NCBI GenBank assembly: GCA_964605365.1 | Contig: CAZSCF010000004.1 | Coordinates: 1-45,212 of the forward strand | Reading direction: 5' to 3' | Source of the DNA: CAZSCF01 sp964605365 | GTDB lineage: Bacteria; Patescibacteriota; Minisyncoccia; Moranbacterales; UBA2206 | Length of the DNA stretch: 45,212 bases | Shown: piece by piece, positions 17,181 through 24,352 of the stretch | Layout: every line of letters starts with the position of its first letter | Position numbering within the stretch: position 1 is the stretch's first letter | The notes under the pieces: model-generated | Databases searched by the model: none | What the model saw: only the letters and a program-made list of their open reading frames with translations | What the model was told of the DNA's origin: nothing | Translations under genes and position numbers: made by a program

Positions 17181-18657
17181 AATCAGAGTCAGATTCGCAC
17201 CATCACCAACAGGATATATGCACGTGGGAAATTTTCGCACGGCTCTTTATTCTTATCTTTTCGCCAAAAAAAATAATGGGGATTTTATATTAAGAATAGA
17301 AGATACCGATCAAAAAAGATATGTCCAAGATGCATTAGAAAAACTCATAAATATTTTGAATTGGGCCGGTTTTGATTATTCGGAAGGAGTTTATATTGAA
17401 AATGGAAAAGTCGTTCAAAGAGGGAAATATGGCCCATATATCCAATCGGAACGTTTGGATATTTATAAAAAATATGCGGAAGAATTGGTAAAAAGCGGCC
17501 ATGCGTATTATTGTTTTTGCACGCCAGAAAGATTGGAAAATATGCGCAAAGGCCAGTTGGCAAATAAGCAAGCGCCAATGTATGACAGGACTTGTTTAAA
17601 ATTACCTAAAGAAGAAATCGAGCAAAAAATAAAAAACGGCGAACCGTATGTAATCCGACAAAAAATAATCACGGAGGGATTTACAGAATTTGACGATTTG
17701 ATTCGCGGAAAAGTAAAAATCAAAAATGAATTGCTGGATGACCAAATCCTTCTTAAGTCCGACGGCTATCCCACTTATAATTTTGCCAATGTAGTTGATG
17801 ATCATTTGATGGAAATCACGCATGTGATGCGCGGAGAAGAATATATTTCCAGCACTCCGAAATACATTCAGTTATACCAAAATTTTGGCTGGAATGAGCC
17901 TAAAATATCCCATTTACCATTAATTTTGAATCCTGATAAATCCAAGCTTTCCAAGCGCCAAGGAGATGTGGCAGTAGAAGATTATATTCAAAAAGGATAT
18001 TTAAAAGAAGCAATTATTAATTTCGTAGCACTTTTGGGTTGGAATCCTGGAGAGGGAAGTACGCAAGAAATTTTTACAATAAATGAGTTGATGGAAAAAT
18101 TTGATTTTGATCATGTGCATAAAGCTGGAGCAATTTTTGACATTAAAAAATTAGAATGGCTAAATTCGCAATATATTAAAAGCTTGTCTATTAATGAGCT
18201 TTACAAAAAATCATTGGAATTTTTTCAACAAAAAGATTTTTATAAAAACGCTTCGACAGAAAAAAAATCGGAAGAATATTTAAAAAAAGTTTTAACCATT
18301 GAGCAAGAACGTTTAAATAAATTATCTGAAGTAGGGGAGAATAATAAGTTTTTTTTCCAAGACATAGAATACGATAAAGAGTTATTGAGATGGAAAGATA
18401 TGGACGACATCGCATTAAAAGACTCTCTGCGAAAATCCAAAGAAATTCTGGAAAAAATTAAAGAAAATGAGTGGACTAAGGAAATTTTGGAAAAGGAGCT
18501 TTTGGAAGCTGCAGGAGAAAAAAGAGGGGACTTGCTTTGGCCTCTTAGATTTGCTCTTACCGGTGAGCAAAAATCCCCTTCACCATTTGAAGTAGCCTGG
18601 ATATTAGGCAAACACAGTTGTCTAGAAAGAATTGAATATGCCTTAAATTTAATATAA
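17173..18657 (+). CDS. gltX: Glutamyl-tRNA synthetase
   Basis: 494 residues. The class I signature appears as PSPTGYMHVGNFRTAL (HIGH-like HVGN) and the KMSKS-like loop is KLSKRQGD. The GluRS discriminator region EDTDQKR is present. The C-terminal anticodon-binding domain runs from about residue 340. It charges tRNA-Glu, and if non-discriminating also tRNA-Gln for later amidation. That second point is inference, since no GlnRS or GatCAB is visible. It overlaps the upstream gene by eight bp and is one base from the M23 gene. Confidence 0.94.
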   Translation: MNKIRVRFAPSPTGYMHVGNFRTALYSYLFAKKNNGDFILRIEDTDQKRYVQDALEKLINILNWAGFDYSEGVYIENGKVVQRGKYGPYIQSERLDIYKKYAEELVKSGHAYYCFCTPERLENMRKGQLANKQAPMYDRTCLKLPKEEIEQKIKNGEPYVIRQKIITEGFTEFDDLIRGKVKIKNELLDDQILLKSDGYPTYNFANVVDDHLMEITHVMRGEEYISSTPKYIQLYQNFGWNEPKISHLPLILNPDKSKLSKRQGDVAVEDYIQKGYLKEAIINFVALLGWNPGEGSTQEIFTINELMEKFDFDHVHKAGAIFDIKKLEWLNSQYIKSLSINELYKKSLEFFQQKDFYKNASTEKKSEEYLKKVLTIEQERLNKLSEVGENNKFFFQDIEYDKELLRWKDMDDIALKDSLRKSKEILEKIKENEWTKEILEKELLEAAGEKRGDLLWPLRFALTGEQKSPSPFEVAWILGKHSCLERIEYALNLI

Positions 18658-18658
18658 G

Positions 18659-19876
18659 ATGCAAAATAAAAATAAAATTATTTTCCAGACGGTTTTATTG
18701 CTAATTTTAGCAAGTTTTTTCGTTTTTCAATTTTCTTTCGTTTCTTTGGCTGCCTGTGAAAATTTAAGCGGAACAGAAAAAGATCAGTGCGAAGCTAAAG
18801 AAAAACAAGCTAAAGCATATGAGAAACTTATTAAAATAAAGAAACAACAAGAAAACACAATTCAAGCTCAACTATCCATTATTGATATGGAACAAACAAG
18901 AAATCAAAATGATCTCAATAAAACACATAACAGCCTACAAACACTTGAGCAACAAATTGCAAGTTTACAAAAAAACATTCAAGAAAAAGAATATTTTATC
19001 ACTTATCAAGAAGCTGTTCTTTCCAATCTCATACAATCATATTATGAAAACGACCAACAAGGCATTTTGGACATTGTTTTGATGGAAAAAAGTTTTTCAG
19101 AAATTTTCAAGCAATTGGATTATACCGAACAAGCCAGCACAAAAATAGCTGATATTTTAAGCGAAATTAAAACAGTAAAAACCGAACTGGAAAAAAACAA
19201 AGGAGATTTGCAAACAAAAAAGTATGAAAATGAGAAAGTAAAAGAAGATCTGGAGCAAAAAAATCTAAATTTGCAGTACACCGAAAATAAAAAACAAACT
19301 CTTTTGACCCAAACTCGGGAAGAAAAAGAAAAATATGAAAAACTTTTGGCCGATATTGAAGATGAAATTTATGACTTGGAATCAGAAAAAACGGCTGATT
19401 ACAGCAAATTACCAGCAGCCAAAGGAGGTTATTTGGATTATCCTGTTTCCAGCCCAAAAATTACTCAGAAATATGGTATGACATCTTTTGCTAAAGCCGG
19501 AGCTTATGGAGGAAAACCGCATAATGGAATTGATTTTGGAGTAAAATACGTCAATGTTTATGCAGCTAAAGAGGGGAGAGTAATCGGCTCCGGCGACAAT
19601 GGCAAATATGCCTATGGAAAATGGATTGCTATCGATCATGGAGATGGACTCGTTACTCTTTACGGCCATCTTAGCAAAAAATCCGTCAACAAAGGGAATA
19701 CTGTAAAAAAAGGAGAAAAAATAGGAGTAAGCGGAAATACCGGATATTCCACCGGACCACATTTGCATTTTTCGGTTTTTGATAAAAAGAGTTTCGAAAC
19801 TACTGAATCGAAATACGTAAAAGGACTCTTAATACCGACAGGGGCATCAGTTAATCCGACGCGCTATTTAAAATGA
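18659..19876 (+). CDS. EnvC-like murein hydrolase: coiled coil plus M23 peptidase domain
   Basis: 405 residues. A signal sequence (about 6-31, ending near SLAAC) is followed by a long coiled coil (about 40-245) rich in Lys, Glu and Gln. A LytM/M23 domain then carries the zinc ligands: His288 and Asp292 in HNGIDFG, and His370 in the HLHF motif with His368 as the neighbouring catalytic His. The full set of ligands suggests real DD-endopeptidase activity, unlike Gram-negative EnvC, which has lost them. The architecture matches FtsEX-regulated hydrolases such as PcsB and RipC-type partners, and FtsEX is encoded at 3533-5188. The stop is TGA. Confidence 0.88.
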   Translation: MQNKNKIIFQTVLLLILASFFVFQFSFVSLAACENLSGTEKDQCEAKEKQAKAYEKLIKIKKQQENTIQAQLSIIDMEQTRNQNDLNKTHNSLQTLEQQIASLQKNIQEKEYFITYQEAVLSNLIQSYYENDQQGILDIVLMEKSFSEIFKQLDYTEQASTKIADILSEIKTVKTELEKNKGDLQTKKYENEKVKEDLEQKNLNLQYTENKKQTLLTQTREEKEKYEKLLADIEDEIYDLESEKTADYSKLPAAKGGYLDYPVSSPKITQKYGMTSFAKAGAYGGKPHNGIDFGVKYVNVYAAKEGRVIGSGDNGKYAYGKWIAIDHGDGLVTLYGHLSKKSVNKGNTVKKGEKIGVSGNTGYSTGPHLHFSVFDKKSFETTESKYVKGLLIPTGASVNPTRYLK

Positions 19877-19898
19877 TTTGTGCGCTATTCAAACTGAT
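19861..19898 (+). repeat. Imperfect direct repeat duplicating the 3' end of the M23 gene
   Basis: 17-base units at 19861-19877 and 19882-19898 differ at two positions, four bases apart. The first encodes the last codons and TGA of the M23 gene; the second would encode a near-copy of the same ending with its own in-register TGA. It may be a relic of slippage. Confidence 0.6.
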
Positions 19899-20208
19899 GA
19901 ACCATATATTCATCCCTGTTTAATACAGATCAATAAAGAATAATCTATATCATTATTTAAGTTGCCCTATTTCAAATAATAGCCAATGTCGTAAAAGATA
20001 TATTGTGCGACGCGCTTGATATCCTTTTCCCTTACCTTCCCCACACTTCTTTATTTAAGATATTTAATTTAAAATATCTTTTGAAATTATACAAATTATA
20101 AATAAAATAAATAAAAAAATCTCTTGTCTTCCCTCTTATCCTTCTTCTTATTATTTTAGCTAACCTGAAAAATGTTTTTTATTTTTATTTATTTAAAACG
20201 CATTTTTT
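19877..20208. other. 332-bp intergenic region between convergent M23 and iscU genes
   Basis: No ORF of useful size and no tRNA or rRNA was found. It is very AT-rich. The one clear structure is an AT-only palindrome with nine-base arms (AAGATATTT and AAATATCTT) at 20057-20080 around a six-base loop, without a good T run. A loose AAAAATG/CATTTTT pair near 20170-20212 is too open to call a terminator. Confidence 0.6.
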
Positions 20209-20616
20209 CTATTTAAACACCCCTTCTCCGTATCCTTTTTTGCTCCTATGGTTTTTAATAGCTAGATGTAATGCATCGGCAGCCAAATTACTGCAGTGCA
20301 TTTTGACTGGTGGTAAGCCCTGCAAGGCTTCCGCCACATCATTACGGCTTATTTTTTCGGCTTCAGCAATAGTCTTACCCTTGGCTAATTCGGTTATCAT
20401 TGAAGAAGTTGAAATGGCTGCAGCGCATCCAAGTGTTTCAAACTTAATATCTTTTATAAATTCTTTTTTATTTTTATCTTTTTTTATTTTGATATAAATT
20501 TTCATTATATCTCCGCAAACCGGGTTGCCAACTACACCGACACCATCGGGATTTTTTATTTTTCCCTGATTATGCGGTCTGGAAAAATGTTGAATTACTT
20601 TTTTTGAATATATCAT
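20209..20616 (-). CDS. iscU: Fe-S cluster assembly scaffold IscU/NifU N-terminal type
   Basis: 135 residues, the size of single-domain IscU. The three cluster-ligand cysteines are in place: Cys34 in NPVCGD (with Asp36), Cys64 in TLGCAAA and Cys108 in KMHCSNLAADA. The usual LPPVK chaperone-recognition motif appears just before the last Cys (LPPVKMHC), so HscA/DnaK-type handling is possible. It takes sulfur from IscS, encoded four bases upstream, and builds [2Fe-2S] clusters. A short glycine-lysine tail ends the protein. Confidence 0.95.
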   Translation of the reverse strand: MIYSKKVIQHFSRPHNQGKIKNPDGVGVVGNPVCGDIMKIYIKIKKDKNKKEFIKDIKFETLGCAAAISTSSMITELAKGKTIAEAEKISRNDVAEALQGLPPVKMHCSNLAADALHLAIKNHRSKKGYGEGVFK

Positions 20617-20620
20617 ATTA

Positions 20621-21847
20621 TCAATTAAACTCTTTTAAGATATCTCCCGATATATCTCTTAACTTATTAACAGTTTCTTTTAATACGTTAACCGTATATT
20701 CCAATTCTTTTCTAGTCGTATATTTACCTATAGTTATTCTAATCGAACCGTGCGACTCTTCAGGCTTGATTCCGATCGACATCAGAACATGAGATGGCTC
20801 CAATGATCCTGACGAGCAAGCTGATCCGGTCGAACAAGCAATACCTTTTTGATCAAGCATCAAGATCAAGCTTTCCCCTTCCACATTTTTAAAAGTAACA
20901 TTGACATTATTGGGCGAACGCTTTATTTCTGATCCATTAAGTTTTGCATCTTTAATTTCTTTCAGAATCCTTTTGATCAAAAAATCCCTCAATATTCTCA
21001 TTTTATTGCTTTTTGACTTTTGATTTTTAATCATCGATACAGCCATGCCTAAGCCGACGATTCCGGGCACATTATGTGTTCCGGCCCGTTTTTTATTCTC
21101 CTGATCACCTCCGTCTTGTATTTTTGCCACAGGAGTACCCTCTTTGAGATATAACACTCCTGTTCCCTTGGGTCCATATATTTTATGCCCTGATAAAGAA
21201 AGCATATCTACGCCCAACTTTTTCACATCACAATCGAGATAATTAATGGCTTGCGTGGCATCTGTATGAAAAATCGGATAAGGACCTTTTGTTTTGCTTC
21301 TGATATTTTTAACGATCTTGCCTATTTTTTCAATCGGCTGAATCGTTCCAATTTCATTGTTAACATACATTATCGAAATTAAAACGGTATTTTTTTTGAC
21401 AGCTTTTTTTATATCTTCAATTTTTACTATTCCATCTTTGTATACTGGCAAATAAGTCACTTCAGCCTGACCTGATTTTTCCAAAAATTTAATGGAATTT
21501 AAGACACAATGATGCTCAAAAGATGTTGTAATTATATGAGGTTTACCTTCATTGCATTTAATATATTTATCGTTTTTATACCCAAAACGACATTTTTTTA
21601 TAATCCCCTTGACGGCTAAATTATTACTTTCGGTTGCGCCACTGGTAAAAACAACTTCTTCCGGATTGCAATGCAAAAAATCAGCTATTTGTTGTCTGGA
21701 TTTTTTGATGGCTTGCCTGCCAATTTCGCCAAAAGAATGTAAAGACATCGGATTGCCAAACTTTTCAGTAAAATATGGCAACATTGCCCTTAAAACCTTT
21801 TTGTCCACTGGAGTTGTTGCCGCATAATCAAGGTATATTTGTTTCAT
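20621..21847 (-). CDS. iscS: Cysteine desulfurase
   Basis: 408 residues of a fold-type I PLP enzyme. The PLP lysine is Lys222 in SLSGHKIYGPKG, and the mobile-loop cysteine is Cys344 in CSTGSACSSGSLEPSHVL, with the surrounding residues typical of IscS/NifS rather than SufS. ATESNNLA (near residue 71) and DATQA (near 196) are further family motifs. It takes sulfur from cysteine to form a persulfide passed to IscU and probably to tRNA thiolation. It lies between the Rrf2 gene (26 bp) and iscU. Confidence 0.95.
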   Translation of the reverse strand: MKQIYLDYAATTPVDKKVLRAMLPYFTEKFGNPMSLHSFGEIGRQAIKKSRQQIADFLHCNPEEVVFTSGATESNNLAVKGIIKKCRFGYKNDKYIKCNEGKPHIITTSFEHHCVLNSIKFLEKSGQAEVTYLPVYKDGIVKIEDIKKAVKKNTVLISIMYVNNEIGTIQPIEKIGKIVKNIRSKTKGPYPIFHTDATQAINYLDCDVKKLGVDMLSLSGHKIYGPKGTGVLYLKEGTPVAKIQDGGDQENKKRAGTHNVPGIVGLGMAVSMIKNQKSKSNKMRILRDFLIKRILKEIKDAKLNGSEIKRSPNNVNVTFKNVEGESLILMLDQKGIACSTGSACSSGSLEPSHVLMSIGIKPEESHGSIRITIGKYTTRKELEYTVNVLKETVNKLRDISGDILKEFN

Positions 21848-21873
21848 ATTAATTTAATATTTAAATTTAACGT

Positions 21874-22260
21874 TTAAACTAGATCGCCTAGCGTTATATC
21901 GTTCAGAGTTTTTTTAATTTGTTGATTTAGCTTAATCCAAACAAGACTTGATGAACATTCGCAATTGGTTGGACAACCATTTTCTACGCATTTCATTGGA
22001 GCAATTGAACCTTCTAATACTTCAACTATTTCTCCGGTATTTATAGCTTCCGGCTTTTGGGCCAGTATATACCCCCCAGCTTTTCCTCGTAAACTTTTAA
22101 CCAATTTATTTTTCTTTAGTTCGCTCATTAGCTTTTCCAGATACTTAACTGGGATTCCCTCCTCAAAAGAAATTTCTCTAATCGTTTTTTTCTCCGGAAA
22201 ATTATGAGCCAGATTAACCATGGCCCTAAGGCCATATCCGGCTCTAGTTGAAAATTTCAT
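21874..22260 (-). CDS. Rrf2/IscR-family Fe-S transcriptional regulator
   Basis: 128 residues. A winged helix at the N-terminus (STRAGYGLRAMVNLA, then IPVKYLEKLMSELKKNKLVKSLRGKAGGY) is followed by a cysteine cluster: Cys91, Cys96, Cys100 and Cys102 in KCVENGCPTNCECSS. IscR-type sensors bind [2Fe-2S] through three cysteines here, and the spacing is close to but not the same as the E. coli CX5CX5C. It heads the iscS-iscU operon and very likely controls it according to cluster demand. Two palindromes upstream (22262-22281 and 22350-22371) are candidate operators. Confidence 0.9.
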   Translation of the reverse strand: MKFSTRAGYGLRAMVNLAHNFPEKKTIREISFEEGIPVKYLEKLMSELKKNKLVKSLRGKAGGYILAQKPEAINTGEIVEVLEGSIAPMKCVENGCPTNCECSSSLVWIKLNQQIKKTLNDITLGDLV

Positions 22261-22261
22261 A

Positions 22262-22281
22262 ATATTTACCCAGTTGAATAA
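22262..22281. promoter_or_regulatory. Candidate Rrf2 operator, proximal copy
   Basis: ATATTTA-N6-TGAATAA, a partial palindrome (five of seven arm pairs), starts two bases upstream of the Rrf2 ATG. Its reverse complement matches the distal copy at 17 of 20 positions. Bound protein here would overlap the translation start or block elongation. Confidence 0.5.
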
Positions 22282-22349
22282 ATTATTAATAAAATATGCT
22301 CATTATTCCCTTTTGCTCCCGTTGTTTTTTGTGTCAAATTAGTTTTTCA

Positions 22350-22371
22350 GATATTCAACGGGGTGAATATC
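22350..22371. promoter_or_regulatory. Candidate Rrf2 operator, distal copy
   Basis: GATATTCA-N6-TGAATATC is a perfect eight-base inverted repeat with a six-base ACGGGG spacer. It lies 90 bp upstream of the Rrf2 start. A TTGACA hexamer on the minus strand (22337-22332) lies 13 bp closer to the gene, though its -10 partner is unclear. Confidence 0.55.
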
Positions 22372-22400
22372 CTACTATTTTAGTATGCTTTAATATTACA

Positions 22401-22421
22401 AAAAAAATTGACCGAAGTCAA
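22401..22421 (-). terminator. UUCG-tetraloop terminator of the small minus-strand gene
   Basis: On the minus strand TTGAC-TTCG-GTCAA is followed by seven T. The stem is only five pairs, but UUCG is an exceptionally stable loop. It lies 19 bp after the small ORF stop and has no other nearby gene to serve. Confidence 0.65.
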
Positions 22422-22439
22422 ATCATTTGAGATCCTATT

Positions 22440-22562
22440 TTAAATGTATTTTGATATTTCAGCTGAAGCTGAAATTATGATAACCAAAAAAACCAATGCT
22501 GAAACTGCTATTGCAAACCTGAATATTTCTTCCGCCTTTGGATCCTCAACGTTTTTGAACAT
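22440..22562 (-). CDS. 40-residue hydrophobic small protein (novel candidate)
   Basis: ATG at 22562, stop TAA at 22442-22440. The product starts MFKNVEDPKAEEIFRF and continues with one membrane helix (about residues 16-33) rich in Ala, Val, Ile and Ser, ending in SKYI. Acidic residues precede the helix. I do not recognise the family. It is neither SecE nor SecG by motif. Support for a real gene comes from its own perfect promoter (22621-22649) and terminator (22401-22421), giving a transcript of about 210 bases. No strong Shine-Dalgarno is present; GGA lies about 19 bases upstream. It may instead be a structured small RNA: an eight-pair hairpin, ATTTCAGC with GCTGAAAT around TTCA, lies inside the ORF. 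Confidence 0.5.
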   Translation of the reverse strand: MFKNVEDPKAEEIFRFAIAVSALVFLVIIISASAEISKYI

Positions 22563-22620
22563 TAATTTAAAAAAATTATTCCAAATTTATTAAACCGGTT
22601 CCAAATCACACACTGTTTCG

Positions 22621-22649
22621 ATTATAAATTTGAAAGTCCTTTTTGTCAA
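22621..22649 (-). promoter_or_regulatory. Perfect sigma-70 consensus promoter for the small gene
   Basis: On the minus strand TTGACA (22649-22644), exactly 17 bases, then TATAAT (22626-22621). This is the only full-consensus promoter found in the window. Transcription would begin near 22614, giving a leader of about 52 bases. Confidence 0.8.
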
Positions 22650-22678
22650 CGTAATTACAGCATATCTATGAGACTGGT

Positions 22679-22707
22679 TTGACCCAAGATGTCATTCAAG
22701 CTAAAAT
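22679..22707 (+). promoter_or_regulatory. Promoter for the PD-(D/E)XK nuclease operon
   Basis: TTGACC (22679-22684), a 17-base spacer and TAAAAT (22702-22707). The predicted start near 22714 leaves a leader of about 26 bases before ATG 22740. Confidence 0.65.
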
Positions 22708-22739
22708 TAGATACATATTGAATAGCAAACAATAAACAA

Positions 22740-23864
22740 ATGCGTATTTCGTACTCAGCCCTGGATACCTTTCAGACGTGTCCACTTAAATATAAATTTC
22801 AAGAAATTGATAAAATAAAAACCCCTAAGTCCAAAGAGGCTGTTTTTGGTTCCACTGTTCATTCCACTATGAAATTTATCCATACGCCCGGCATCTTATC
22901 GCCTACTCTAGACCAAGCCATGGAACATTTTCAAAATTCTTGGAATCCGGCCGTTTTTGAAGATGAAAACGAAGAAAGAGCGGCCTTTTCTCAGGGCATA
23001 AAAATAATTCAAGATTATTACCAAAAAAATAATCCGGCCAATTTTAATATCATCGACCTGGAATCGCGCTTTCAAATTGAAATTGGTGAGAAAGAAAACA
23101 AGCATATCGTTTCAGGAATCATTGATCGTATCGATAAAACTGAAGATGGCTTTGAAATTATTGACTATAAAACTACCAAAAAAATGCCTTCTCAAGAAAA
23201 AGTCGATAATGATTTGCAACTTTCCGTATATCTTCAAGCCTTTCTTTCTCGTTATCCCAAAGAAATTGACAATTTAGAAAAAATAAAAGTTAGTCTCTAT
23301 TACCTCAAACACGGAGTAAAATTAACTTCGCAAAGGTCTTTACAAAGTCTTAAGGAAAACGAGCAATTATTTTTAGACACCATAAAAATAATCGAAACTA
23401 GCAAATTTGAACCAACCGTCTCCCCTCTTTGTGATTGGTGTGGATATCAAAACAGATGTCCGATGTGGAAACACAAATTCAAAGAATTGCGCAAAATAGA
23501 TACGGAAGAGGTTGATTTGGCCATTTCAGAATTTATCGAACTTAAATCGGCCATAACTATCACCAAAGAAAGGCTGGGAAAATTACAGGCCGATATCATG
23601 CAATATATGAAGCAGGAAGGCGTTAGTCGGGTTTTCGGCAAAAACGGATCCATCACTGAAACTTTACGTAAAACGTACGGTTATGACAAAAAAAGACTGA
23701 AGGAAATTTTAGAACCATTGGACAAGTGGGAAGATGTCTTAAAAATCGATGGGGTCGCCCTAAAAAATATCCTGGGCATATTGCCAATAAACACACGCAC
23801 AGACATTGAAAAATTAAAAATAATCGACAAAGAAACAAAAGGTTTATTGGTAAAGAAAAAATGA
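22740..23864 (+). CDS. PD-(D/E)XK nuclease of the RecB/Cas4/AddB type with a probable Fe-S site
   Basis: 374 residues. The nuclease core shows SYSALDTFQTCPLKYKF, GSTVHSTM (His41), SGIIDRID (Asp129), EIIDYKT (Asp142, Lys144) and QLSVYLQAF (Gln160, Tyr164), the complete RecB-family active site. Cys14 and the cluster CDWCGYQNRC (Cys231, 234, 240) match the four ligands that hold a [4Fe-4S] cluster in Cas4 and AddB. A C-terminal extension of about 120 residues follows and is mostly helical. No helicase and no CRISPR genes are nearby, so it is a stand-alone member, probably in DNA repair or processing. DUF2062 overlaps it by four bases. Confidence 0.85.
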   Translation: MRISYSALDTFQTCPLKYKFQEIDKIKTPKSKEAVFGSTVHSTMKFIHTPGILSPTLDQAMEHFQNSWNPAVFEDENEERAAFSQGIKIIQDYYQKNNPANFNIIDLESRFQIEIGEKENKHIVSGIIDRIDKTEDGFEIIDYKTTKKMPSQEKVDNDLQLSVYLQAFLSRYPKEIDNLEKIKVSLYYLKHGVKLTSQRSLQSLKENEQLFLDTIKIIETSKFEPTVSPLCDWCGYQNRCPMWKHKFKELRKIDTEEVDLAISEFIELKSAITITKERLGKLQADIMQYMKQEGVSRVFGKNGSITETLRKTYGYDKKRLKEILEPLDKWEDVLKIDGVALKNILGILPINTRTDIEKLKIIDKETKGLLVKKK

Positions 23865-24352
23865 AAATACTTTCAGCAAAAATCAAAAAAATACTGCTTA
23901 AATTCTTCTTTATTGATGATACGCCACACAAAGTCGCCGGTGGAGCAGCTCTTGGTATTTTTTTGGGCATAATTCCGGGAGAAGGACTTACGGCTACCAT
24001 TATTCTTTCTTCCCTTTTCCGTCTCAACAGACTATCGGCTACGGCAGGTGTTCTGGCGGTCAATATGTGGTCGACATTTTTTATTTTACCTCTAGCAACT
24101 TTTGTCGGAGCTTTTTTGTTCAACAAAAACAGCCAGGAGTTAATTCAGAATTTTAATCAAAATTATCATCTCATTGGCTATAAGTTTTTTTTGAGTAAAG
24201 CGGTCTTTTTCGATTTAACCTTGCCCCTTATTGTAGGTTTTTTGATAACAGCTGGCGTAATTGCCCTAGTTGTGTATTTTATCCTTCTTTATTTACTTAA
24301 AAATCATAAAATGAAATTCATCAATAATGACCCAGAAAAATTATACAATTAA
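23861..24352 (+). CDS. DUF2062 membrane protein
   Basis: 163 residues with three membrane helices. The DUF2062 pattern is clear: PHKVAGGAALGIFLGIIPGEGL, then SLFRLNRLSATAGVLAVNMWSTFFILPLA, in which the family normally has N-P-x-T and here reads NMWST. Function is unknown; some members are fused to glycosyltransferases. It starts inside the nuclease stop (ATGA). Its 3' end overlaps the convergent pyrH by 12 bp, so no terminator can separate them. Confidence 0.8.
   Translation: MKILSAKIKKILLKFFFIDDTPHKVAGGAALGIFLGIIPGEGLTATIILSSLFRLNRLSATAGVLAVNMWSTFFILPLATFVGAFLFNKNSQELIQNFNQNYHLIGYKFFLSKAVFFDLTLPLIVGFLITAGVIALVVYFILLYLLKNHKMKFINNDPEKLYN

Noticed and set aside
18240..18611. A 123-codon minus-strand ORF inside gltX
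   Set aside because: Low-complexity Ser/Phe antisense product within a clear GluRS; no promoter or motif.
20057..20080. AT palindrome as a terminator for iscU or the M23 gene
   Set aside because: The stem is A-T only and lacks a proper T run on either side; stability would be low.
22740..23864. cas4 of a CRISPR system
   Set aside because: The nuclease resembles Cas4 in its cysteines, but no repeats, cas1/cas2 or effector genes occur in the window.
23653..24126. A 157-codon minus-strand ORF antisense to the nuclease and DUF2062 genes
   Set aside because: Its sense partners are well-supported families; the composition fits an antisense shadow.
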